Source: Chryseobacterium camelliae (GTDB taxonomy: Bacteria > Bacteroidota > Bacteroidia > Flavobacteriales > Weeksellaceae). Taken from it: a stretch of DNA of 64,000 nucleotides. The stretch is from the NCBI RefSeq assembly GCF_030818575.1, contig NZ_JAUTAL010000001.1, positions 3,658,001 to 3,722,000 of the forward strand, in the 5' to 3' direction. The position numbers were made by a program, and so were the translations under genes. How positions within the stretch are numbered: the stretch's first letter is position 1; every line of letters begins with the position of its first letter. The notes under the pieces are model-generated. The model did no database searches and was not told the origin of the DNA. It worked only from the letters and a program-made list of their open reading frames with translations. Below are positions 5,986 to 13,857 of this stretch, in pieces.

Positions 5986-6759
5986 ATGTTTGAAAAAAGA
6001 AAATTGCTGTTAAAAACAGCATATGAAAGAGCAAAAAAAGAGATCAAAGAGGAAAAAAATAATAAGAGTATTATTTTCGGATTTTTGAGTTTAAAGCTTG
6101 AAGAAAAGTTTGGAGAATCAAAAGATGCAAGGACCTTTGTGAGATACTATGATAGATTGATAAAAGAAAATAGAGATTATGATATTGACGGAATAACTTT
6201 AGATCAGTTGAGTTGGTATATTGGATATAAAAATTTTGAAGATTTCTGTGATAATTATGTTATTGAAAGAGATAGAGGCGATACACAGATTCAGTTAAAG
6301 ATTGATCATGATGAAGAATCTCTTTCAGAAAAGCTTTCCAAAATCATCATTAACATAACAAATACACCAATCTTCAATGTTCCGCAGTTAGCGAAGAACG
6401 GAATTGGAATAGGGTTAATGTCACTAATTCTTGTACTAGGGATGAATTTTAAGGATATATTGAAGGATAAAAACTTAATGTATTGGGACGGCAATGAGTA
6501 TAAATTAACTTCTGAAGGTGATAAGAACCCAAATCGACAATTGTTACCAGTAGACACAATAAGGCTCAAATATTTTAAAAAAATAACAAGACCAGATACT
6601 TTGACAATTGATAATGCATTGGGAAATACCTATTATTCAAAAAAGGATAACGAAGTAGAATTTTTTACTATGGGCGGTATTAATCCAAATAATGGTAAGG
6701 GTCTTAAGCAGGCAACTGAATACATGTTAACCAGATACGCAGGAATTTATGAAGAATAA
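5986..6759 (+). CDS. Unknown protein with a helical N-terminal domain and one membrane segment
   Basis: The 257-residue protein has a charged, Lys/Glu-rich N terminus. Residues about 30-90 carry R-T-F-V-R-Y-Y-D-R-L-I and L-D-Q-L-S-W-Y-I-G-Y-K-N-F-E-D-F, a helical module seen in uncharacterised Bacteroidota proteins. One hydrophobic segment lies near 137-152 (N-G-I-G-I-G-L-M-S-L-I-L-V-L-G-M). A C-terminal domain follows that contains Y-W-D-G-N-E-Y and would lie outside the cytoplasm. I recognise no function. The gene is AT-rich. Operator C upstream suggests control by the nearby two-component system. Confidence 0.8.
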   Translation: MFEKRKLLLKTAYERAKKEIKEEKNNKSIIFGFLSLKLEEKFGESKDARTFVRYYDRLIKENRDYDIDGITLDQLSWYIGYKNFEDFCDNYVIERDRGDTQIQLKIDHDEESLSEKLSKIIINITNTPIFNVPQLAKNGIGIGLMSLILVLGMNFKDILKDKNLMYWDGNEYKLTSEGDKNPNRQLLPVDTIRLKYFKKITRPDTLTIDNALGNTYYSKKDNEVEFFTMGGINPNNGKGLKQATEYMLTRYAGIYEE

Positions 6760-6834
6760 GTACTCTTTCACAATTATTTAAAACTGCCGTAAAACAATTG
6801 ACACAATATTCCTTTATTTTCGTGCTTTTATACG

Positions 6835-8625
6835 ATGAATAAAGGAATATTTTTATTTCTGGTATGTATCAGCTCTCTTCTGGTGGCCCAGCAGAAACCG
6901 GTGCAGATTGCATTTCTTTCGGATGTGCATTTCCAGGATCTGTACGGAAGCTTTTCGGACAACAGTTTTAAAGGCATCATCAATCCGAAAACGGGAAAAC
7001 CCACCATCCTCAGGACGATGGATTCGCAGCTGCATTCCACCCGGGTATTCAATGAAAATTACTTCGCCTTTCTGAAAGCACTTGATGATATCGCCGCAAA
7101 AGGAATACGGATCGTCGCCATGCCGGGAGATTTCACCGATGATGGTCAGGCGTACAACCTTCGCGGGCTCAGGAAAGTCCTGGACTGTTACCATCAGCAA
7201 TACGGCATCCGCTTCTACCTGACTACCGGAAATCATGATCCAGTCGGTCCGGTCCGGCAGGAAAGCGGGAAAGATGATTTTCTGGGTGCAGACGGCAGGC
7301 CGCTGGGCATTTACAGTGCACAATATACCGGAAACATAAAAAATAAGATCATCACCCGTGATATTGCCGAGTCCGGATACCTTGAAATCCTGGATGAGCT
7401 TAAAGGTTTCGGCTTTTATCCGGATCAGAAGGACCTGTATTGGAGCACGCCTTTCGATACAGAAGATTATAGGAACTATGCTTATTCAAAGGCGTTGCAA
7501 AATGCATCGTATAGTAAGAGGATGTACGAAGTATCGGAAGGATTTACTGTTCCGGACCTCAGCTATGTCGTGGAGCCGGTAAGCGGCGTATGGATGATCG
7601 CCATTGACGGCAATACCTATATCCCCAAAAATATCCAGGGCGATCCCAAAGATCCGGAAAATTATCACGGTGCGTCAATAGGATACAACAATGTTCTCAG
7701 CCATAAAAAACACTTGGTCCGTTGGGTTGCAAAACTGGCCGCACAGGCCAAAGCCAACCATAAAGTACTCATTGCATTCACGCATTATCCTATGGTTGAC
7801 TTCAACGACGGGGCTACAGGAAGCATCAAAACTTTGCTGGGAGAAAAAAAGTGGCAGCTGGAACGGGTCCCGGAAGAACCCGTTGCCCGGACTTTTGCAG
7901 AAGCCGGATTGCAGGTTCACTTTGCCGGTCATATGCACATCAATGATACCGGATTGTATCAATCGGGAGACCAGATGCTGGTCAATGTACAGGTGCCGTC
8001 CCTGGCGGCCTATCTTCCCGGATATAAAATCCTGACCATCCATGCTCCGGAACGGCTGGAAGTTCAGACCGAAACCCTGAATGAAGTTCCGCATTTTGAT
8101 GACCTTTTTCCGCTGTACGAAAAGGAGTATGCAACTTTAAAAGCGACAAAGCCGGAGATGCTTTGGAATAAAGACATTTTGAAAACAAAATCTTACCATG
8201 ATTTTATGCAGTTCCACCTCAAGGAACTGGTCCGGTTACGGATGATTCCCGGCGATTGGCCGAAAGATTTCGTTGAAAAAATATCTGCAATGACAGGTGA
8301 GGATCTTCTGCGGCTTGTTCATGCGGATAAACCATTGAGTGGAATTCCTCCTGAAGCATTCAGGAACTGGACTGGCGAAGACCTCTTGCTGGACCTGTAT
8401 AAATTCCAGTCGGCAGATGAGCTGGCCGGAAGGGATATTCCGGAAAAGCGGCTGAAACACTATGCCATCCTGGAGCAACTGTATGTCCGACAGACGACCG
8501 GCGATGCCTTTGTTAAGCAGCTAAAGTTGGTTTTCAAAATCTTGTCCCTGTTATCGCATGCCGATCCTGCGGATCATTTTGAAATAAACCTGAAATCAAA
8601 GAAGATCAAGAGATTGCAGGATTAG
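6835..8625 (+). CDS. Secreted calcineurin-like metallophosphoesterase
   Basis: The 596-residue product has a signal peptide (residues 1-18, ending L-L-V-A-Q). All metallophosphoesterase motifs are present in order: S-D-V-H (D30, H32), G-D-F-T-D-D (D99), G-N-H-D (about 133-135), T-H-Y-P and G-H-M-H (H366, H368). These residues bind two metal ions and hydrolyse a phosphate ester. A C-terminal region of about 190 residues follows without recognised motifs. Its substrate cannot be told from sequence; placement near a phospholipase C-like gene suggests organic phosphate release in the periplasm or outside the cell. Confidence 0.9.
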   Translation: MNKGIFLFLVCISSLLVAQQKPVQIAFLSDVHFQDLYGSFSDNSFKGIINPKTGKPTILRTMDSQLHSTRVFNENYFAFLKALDDIAAKGIRIVAMPGDFTDDGQAYNLRGLRKVLDCYHQQYGIRFYLTTGNHDPVGPVRQESGKDDFLGADGRPLGIYSAQYTGNIKNKIITRDIAESGYLEILDELKGFGFYPDQKDLYWSTPFDTEDYRNYAYSKALQNASYSKRMYEVSEGFTVPDLSYVVEPVSGVWMIAIDGNTYIPKNIQGDPKDPENYHGASIGYNNVLSHKKHLVRWVAKLAAQAKANHKVLIAFTHYPMVDFNDGATGSIKTLLGEKKWQLERVPEEPVARTFAEAGLQVHFAGHMHINDTGLYQSGDQMLVNVQVPSLAAYLPGYKILTIHAPERLEVQTETLNEVPHFDDLFPLYEKEYATLKATKPEMLWNKDILKTKSYHDFMQFHLKELVRLRMIPGDWPKDFVEKISAMTGEDLLRLVHADKPLSGIPPEAFRNWTGEDLLLDLYKFQSADELAGRDIPEKRLKHYAILEQLYVRQTTGDAFVKQLKLVFKILSLLSHADPADHFEINLKSKKIKRLQD

Positions 8626-8692
8626 GGATGGTGTACAGGATTCTTAATTGAAATTTACCACTGATTTTACAAATCCAAACAGTTAAATTATC

Positions 8693-8726
8693 AACCTTGT
8701 CAGGGGTCAGAACTCCTGACAAGGTT
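8693..8726. repeat. REP-like palindrome, copy 1
   Basis: Perfect 12-bp arms (AACCTTGTCAGG and its complement) surround a ten-base centre. A near-identical element lies at 18980-19012, also next to the longer dispersed repeat. It could form a hairpin, but the position far from a stop codon and the second copy favour a repetitive element. Confidence 0.7.
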
Positions 8727-8880
8727 CAGTCGTAAAAGAACATTCAGCAGTAAAAGAAATAATAAGCAGTATGAGATGAAAACCTTTGATTTTTCATAAA
8801 CTTATTTGCACTTCTACTTTTAAGCTGTTCTCTTTACGATTCTATTGAGTTAAAAAATGTTATTGCTTTTTATTATCTCG

Positions 8881-9389
8881 CAGATTAAGCAGATCCTATT
8901 TCATTCATTTTAAAAACCGCAGGTTTTAGAAACTTATGTATTCTAGTGTTTTCAAAGCTTTTTTTCTTCATTATTCTTATGTGTCAAAAAACTTTTGTGA
9001 CTGTTGTGGTTTATCCTTATCCATGTGAACCGATGTTCAGTTTGGTCATCTAATCACAGATTTGCAGATTAAGCAGATCCTATTTCAGACATTTTAAAAA
9101 CCGCAGGTTTTTAGAAACTTATGTGCTCTTCTGCTTTCAAAGCTTTTTTTCTTAAGATCCTTATGTGTAAAAAAAACTTTTGTGACTGTTGTGGTTTATC
9201 CTTATCCATGTGAACCGATGTTCAGTTTGGTCTTCTAATCGCAGATTTGCAGATTAAGCAGATCCTATCTCATTCATTTTAAAAACCGCAGGTTTTTAGA
9301 AACTTATGTGCTCTTCTGCTTTCAAAGCTTTTTTCTTAAGATTCTTATGTGTCAAAAAAACTTTTGTAACTATTGTGGTTAACCTTATT
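8881..9389 (-). repeat. Three tandem copies of a dispersed intergenic repeat (about 185-bp period)
   Basis: Copies start at about 8881, 9065 and 9250; each opens with CAGATTAAGCAGATCC and contains AACCGCAGGTTTT-like and CTTTCAAAGCTTTTTT-like segments. The first two share a spacer with CCATGTGAACCGATGTTCAG. Single copies in the opposite orientation lie at 18630-18765 and 18831-18940. There are no convincing codons or terminal inverted repeats. The third copy runs into the end of the phospholipase C-like gene region. Confidence 0.75.
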
Positions 9390-9469
9390 ATTTGTGTCCG
9401 GCAGCTGCCCCTTCCGAACCACCTGTAACAGGATTTTTCCGCTCATACGTATTGTTTTCAAAACTGACT

Positions 9470-10477
9470 TTATAGGAGGATTTTGAAAAGCTTACTGGGC
9501 TGATAGTAATCAGTGGTAATAATCTGGGCTCCGCTGGCTTTGGCCTGTTCAAACCTGGAGTAGTCTTCTTTCCGGGCTTCCATGGTATCGGCATCGGCAC
9601 GGGTCCTGATTAGGTAGCCCTTTTTTACCAGGTCTGTGATAGACGGATCTTTCGGATCGTTCATGAATACAACCGCTGCTTCAGGAGTTCCGGGTGCGGA
9701 ATTGGTGAAGATCATCCTTCCTTGTAATGACGGGTGTCCCTGGATGTACAGATCCCGGTTTTCGCTGTTGTTATCCAGGACAAACAGGAATTTGCCTTTG
9801 GATTGCTGCACGGTCGGCCAGTTGTTGTTCAGGATGGCCTGGTTAAGGTTTTTATATGAACCCCTGATGTCATCCGGAGTGATGATCTTGCCTTTGCCGA
9901 GATATTTTTGCAACTCAGCATCCAGATCATCAAAAAGCTGAGGCGTATAGTGTTCCGGTTCGGTTCCGAATGCGTTGGCTTTTCCGTCTTTAGGTTCCAG
10001 CGTAATGAATACGGGATCATGGTCAGGATGTGCATCAGACCATTTCTTGAGATCTTTCAGGCAGTCTTCCAGCGTATAGTACCAGGTCTGATAATCGATA
10101 TCCGTGATGTGGATCATCTTGTAGCCGGGTTTTTTCATTTTCCCTTCAGGATCGAATGGCTGAGTGGTGGGTACAAGATCAAGGATTTTCGGATGGGCGT
10201 ATTTCCCGCCTTTGCTGTCGGCATATACATCAATTTCAAGATTGCGCAGGCCGAGATCCAGCTGATGAGGAACCCGAATGTGTTCATATTGAATTCTGGG
10301 AAGAAGATTGAGGGTATCTTTCTTGGAAAGGTAGGCGTAGACTTCCGGAAGTATGGCTTTTTTATAGCTGTTGTGCGAGCCAATCACCTGGATTTCATTG
10401 ATTTTGGATGTGCCGAGATTCTGGGCAGATACTAAACAGGTAAAAGATACCGCAATGGTTGAAAACAGTTTGTACAT
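9470..10477 (-). CDS. Secreted Ca2+-dependent phosphatidylinositol phospholipase C-like protein, frameshifted near its C terminus
   Basis: A signal peptide (residues 1-18) precedes a PI-PLC-type barrel. The first catalytic His lies in G-S-H-N-S-Y (H35), calcium ligands in L-E-I-D-V-Y, and a second His in K-Y-A-H-P-K. Family members cleave the phosphodiester bond of phosphatidylinositol. The frame ends at 9470 after K-L-F-K-I-L-L. The next frame continues S-S-Y-K-V-S-F-E-N-N-T-Y-E-R-K-N-P to a stop at 9388, which resembles the usual family ending. One extra A in the AAAA run near 9484-9487 explains the shift. As written, about 30 residues are replaced by three; the catalytic part is intact. 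It is divergent from SusC. Confidence 0.85.
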   Translation of the reverse strand: MYKLFSTIAVSFTCLVSAQNLGTSKINEIQVIGSHNSYKKAILPEVYAYLSKKDTLNLLPRIQYEHIRVPHQLDLGLRNLEIDVYADSKGGKYAHPKILDLVPTTQPFDPEGKMKKPGYKMIHITDIDYQTWYYTLEDCLKDLKKWSDAHPDHDPVFITLEPKDGKANAFGTEPEHYTPQLFDDLDAELQKYLGKGKIITPDDIRGSYKNLNQAILNNNWPTVQQSKGKFLFVLDNNSENRDLYIQGHPSLQGRMIFTNSAPGTPEAAVVFMNDPKDPSITDLVKKGYLIRTRADADTMEARKEDYSRFEQAKASGAQIITTDYYQPSKLFKILL

Positions 10478-10647
10478 AGGAAAGAATTGTGGAGCGAAAT
10501 TAAAAAACCGCTGCTTCCGGACCGTATCTGTTGTATTAAGCGTCCTTTAAACGTTTGTGAACAGCCTGAATTGGATGCGTTTGTAAGTTGTTGATAATGA
10601 ATAGTAGGTGTGCACTCTGCTTACAGTATATTTTATATAGTGTTGAT

Positions 10648-10669
10648 TTTAACATAATATTATGTTAAA
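10648..10669. promoter_or_regulatory. Operator candidate upstream of SusC: perfect 22-bp palindrome
   Basis: The arms TTTAACATAAT and ATTATGTTAAA are exact complements with no spacer. The palindrome ends 22 bases before TACTTTG at 10692-10698. That puts it over the -33 region, as with operators A to C. No regulator gene of the SusCD type (ECF sigma or anti-sigma) is adjacent, so the binding protein is unknown. Confidence 0.5.
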
Positions 10670-10691
10670 GTAGTTAGAAAGTAAATGAAGT

Positions 10692-10698
10692 TACTTTG
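10692..10698 (+). promoter_or_regulatory. -7-like element of the SusCD operon
   Basis: TACTTTG is one base short of the TAnnTTTG consensus. It lies about 100 bases upstream of the SusC start. Confidence 0.35.
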
Positions 10699-10798
10699 TA
10701 GCGCTTAAAATAAAAGCCTGAAGGACAAAATAAAACCACTGTTGCGGCAACAACAGCGGCTCTTCTTCAAGCAAAACTGACTTATTTTACTTAATGAT

Positions 10799-13700
10799 AT
10801 GTACCACAAAATTAACGCATTTACATTTAAAAAGCTTATTCCGGTAGCCATTATTTTCCTGATGGCCGGCCAGGTTTCCGCAGAACACATCCGTCCTGTG
10901 CATGTTTCGCTTTCACAGGTGAAGGAGCCTATTTCGGGGACGGTAACGGATCAGGACGGATCAGCTGTAGCAGGAGCTACCATAACCGTGGTGGAAACCG
11001 GAACTACAGCGACGACCGATGATTCCGGAAATTTTACCATACAGGCAGTTGCAGGGCAGACCTTATCGGTTTCCTATAACGGATATGAGACACAGAATAT
11101 AAAAGTAACGGGATCTCCTGTTGCCGTCAGCCTTAAATCAAAAAAAGGAGCAACTTCCATTGAAGAAGTAACCCTGGTGGGATACGGGACACAGAAAAAA
11201 TCTGATCTTACCGGAGCAATCAGCCAGCTGAAGGCGGAGAATTTCAAGGAAGGGATGAATATTTCCGTAGATAACCTGATGCAGGGGAAAGTGGCCGGTG
11301 TGCGGATCGTTCAGACGAGCGGAGAGCCGGGAGCAGGAGTGAATGTTTCTATTCGTGGGATCGGATCCATTAGAAGCGGAAGCACACCCTTATTCGTTGT
11401 AGACGGAGTACCTTTGAGTAATGATCCGGTGAGTGCATCCGGCCCGAATGTCGGACTGGGGAATACCCAGGCTAAAAACCCGCTGAACTTTCTAAATACT
11501 TCTGATATAGAATCCATCACAGTACTTAAAGATGCTTCTGCTGCTGCCATTTACGGAGCCAGGGGATCTAACGGGGTTGTTTTGGTTACCACAAAAAGAG
11601 GGAAAAGGGGAGAACCGATGTTCACCTATGATACTTATTTAGGTTTTTCTTCGGTCATCAAAAAGCTGGATCTTCTTACTGCGGATGAGTACAGGAATGC
11701 AGGTATCAACAAATTATATGACCACGGTGGAAATACCGACTGGCAGGATGAGATTTACAGAAATGCCGTATCGTCCAATCATGCCGTTTCCTTTTCGAAA
11801 GCAACTGAAACCGGAAATTATTTCGCCTCGCTTTCCCATATGGACCAGGACGGGATCGTCCTGAATAGCAGCTTTAAAAGAACGACAGCGCGCCTTAATG
11901 CTGAAGAATCTTTCTTCGATAATAAAAGGCTGAAGGTAAAGCTGAACCTTACCGCCAGCGACATCAAGGAAACCGGGATTCCTAATGGTGCCAATGCCGG
12001 ATCAGACGGACAGGTGATTATTCATGCCTTAATGGCTAACCCAACCCGTTCCGTTTACGATGATACCGGAAATTACACAAATTTCAATATGAATGCTCAC
12101 TATAATCCTTTGTACCTGCTAAGCGTTTATAATGATAAAACCAGCACTTTCAGGGTGCTGGGTAATACTGAAGCAACACTGAGGATTTTACCGGGACTGA
12201 ATTATAAATTCAATCTGGGAATTGATAAAACGATGTCTGAAAGGAATACCACCATGTTCCCCAATCTTACCGACCGGACACCCAAAGGAGCTTACGTACA
12301 GGCGAACCTGGATTCCTATAATGTGCTTCTCGAACATTATCTGACCTATGATTTCAGTCTGAATAAGCATAATTTCAGCGTATTGGGAGGATTTTCCTAT
12401 CAGAAATTCAAAAATTCAGGAACATATTTCGGCGTAAGGAATATTGCTGACCAGGGATCACCCATTACCCCAGATATCAATCCGGGCTCTTCCGGGGATC
12501 CATTTATTCCTGCACCGGGATTCGCTCAGGAAAATGAGCTGCAATCCTATTTCGGAAGGGTCAATTACAACTTCAATAAAAAATATTTGATGACCGCTTC
12601 TTTAAGGGCGGACGGTTCCACCAGGTTTGGAGATAACAACAAATACGGATATTTCCCTTCCGTAGCCGTAGGATGGACCGTTTCCAATGAGAATTTCCTG
12701 CAGGATTTACCCTGGATCAATGAACTGAAAATCAGGGGAAGCTGGGGACAGACCGGTAATCAGGAGGTGCCGAATAAAATTACCAAGGCAAGTTATTCCC
12801 TGGCACAGTCCGCAGGATATTATATGTATGACAACCTGAATCTGATCAACGGGATCCTGATCAACAGGACTCCCTATCCGGACCTGAAATGGGAAACCGT
12901 AGAACAATCCAATATAGGTACTGATTTCAGTTTATGGAAGAACAGGCTGTATGGTTCAGTGGAATATTATTATAAGACAACCAAAGATGCCATTCTGTAT
13001 ATTCCTGCACCGGCGTTGAGTTCTACCGCCATGATGTGGAGGAATGCTGACGGACAGATCGTCAATAAAGGATTTGAAGTCACTTTAGGCTCGGAAATTA
13101 TCAGAAATCAAAATTTTACCTGGAATTTAGATGTAAACGGAGCCACCGTGAATAATGTGGTGAAAGGCCTTCCGGTTTCAGCCATTTACTCCGGAGAGGT
13201 TTCGGGGCCAGGATTCTCAGGGGTTACCGCTAATATTTATGCCAACGGATATGAAGCCGGCTCTTTCTATATGTACAATTACCAGGGGATTGATGCCAAC
13301 GGGAAATACATCTATGAGGACCTGAACGGCGACGGGAAAATTGATCCTAGTGACAGGAAGGTCTTTCAGGGAGCCATTCCAAATTTTACATTCGGGATTA
13401 ATTCCTATATGAAATACAAAAAGTTTGACTTTGCATTCTCCTTCATCGGCCAGACCGGCGGTTACCTCGTGAACAATACGGCACTCGATCTGAATATCAA
13501 TAACCTGGCTTCAGACAGGAACGTATTGAAAAACTTCTACGATTCCGGCGCGAGTTTTACCAATCAGCCACAACTGTCTTCTTTGTACCTGGAAAAATCT
13601 GACTTTATCCGTCTTAATAATCTAAGGCTGGGCTATACTTTTGACATGAACCAGCTTAAATTCCTGAAGAGCCTTAACCTGTACGTCAGTGCACAGAATG

Positions 13701-13843
13701 TGTTCACCATTACCAACTACACCGGTTATGATCCGCTTGTCGATACAAGCAAGGCTGTGGGCGGAAACCAGTCACTGGGAATTGATTACACTACCTATCC
13801 GTCTGCAAAAACCTTTATTCTGGGAGCTACCGTTAAATTTTAA
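10799..13843 (+). CDS. SusC/RagA-family TonB-linked outer-membrane protein
   Basis: The 1014-residue protein has a signal peptide (about 1-28). A carboxypeptidase-regulatory-like domain follows (about 45-112, G-T-V-T-D-Q-D-G-S-A-V-A-G-A), then the SusC signature around E-E-V-T-L-V-G-Y-G-T-Q. The plug includes S-I-R-G-I-G-S-I and A-A-I-Y-G-A-R-G-S-N-G-V. The rest is a 22-strand-type barrel ending in a terminal Phe. With SusD it imports a glycan or other polymer-derived ligand using TonB energy. The pair has no glycoside hydrolase neighbour; the nearby enzymes are a phosphoesterase and a phospholipase C, so the ligand may not be a sugar. Confidence 0.95.
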   Translation: MYHKINAFTFKKLIPVAIIFLMAGQVSAEHIRPVHVSLSQVKEPISGTVTDQDGSAVAGATITVVETGTTATTDDSGNFTIQAVAGQTLSVSYNGYETQNIKVTGSPVAVSLKSKKGATSIEEVTLVGYGTQKKSDLTGAISQLKAENFKEGMNISVDNLMQGKVAGVRIVQTSGEPGAGVNVSIRGIGSIRSGSTPLFVVDGVPLSNDPVSASGPNVGLGNTQAKNPLNFLNTSDIESITVLKDASAAAIYGARGSNGVVLVTTKRGKRGEPMFTYDTYLGFSSVIKKLDLLTADEYRNAGINKLYDHGGNTDWQDEIYRNAVSSNHAVSFSKATETGNYFASLSHMDQDGIVLNSSFKRTTARLNAEESFFDNKRLKVKLNLTASDIKETGIPNGANAGSDGQVIIHALMANPTRSVYDDTGNYTNFNMNAHYNPLYLLSVYNDKTSTFRVLGNTEATLRILPGLNYKFNLGIDKTMSERNTTMFPNLTDRTPKGAYVQANLDSYNVLLEHYLTYDFSLNKHNFSVLGGFSYQKFKNSGTYFGVRNIADQGSPITPDINPGSSGDPFIPAPGFAQENELQSYFGRVNYNFNKKYLMTASLRADGSTRFGDNNKYGYFPSVAVGWTVSNENFLQDLPWINELKIRGSWGQTGNQEVPNKITKASYSLAQSAGYYMYDNLNLINGILINRTPYPDLKWETVEQSNIGTDFSLWKNRLYGSVEYYYKTTKDAILYIPAPALSSTAMMWRNADGQIVNKGFEVTLGSEIIRNQNFTWNLDVNGATVNNVVKGLPVSAIYSGEVSGPGFSGVTANIYANGYEAGSFYMYNYQGIDANGKYIYEDLNGDGKIDPSDRKVFQGAIPNFTFGINSYMKYKKFDFAFSFIGQTGGYLVNNTALDLNINNLASDRNVLKNFYDSGASFTNQPQLSSLYLEKSDFIRLNNLRLGYTFDMNQLKFLKSLNLYVSAQNVFTITNYTGYDPLVDTSKAVGGNQSLGIDYTTYPSAKTFILGATVKF

Positions 13844-13857
13844 TCAAGTAAAAAGTT

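Larger units (their letters stand above)
10478..10798. other. Intergenic region between the phospholipase C-like gene and SusC
   Basis: No gene is seen in these 321 bases. They contain the SusC promoter with a perfect 22-bp palindrome (10648-10669) and a -7-like element (10692-10698), leaving a leader of about 100 bases with a short GC-rich hairpin near 10740-10760. Confidence 0.6.

Noticed and set aside
8881..9389. CRISPR array
   Set aside because: The units are long (about 185 bases), differ internally, and lack short direct repeats with unique spacers; no cas genes are present.
9388..9600. Separate small protein gene downstream of the phospholipase C-like gene
   Set aside because: Only its last 30 residues look coding, and they are the displaced C terminus of the phospholipase.
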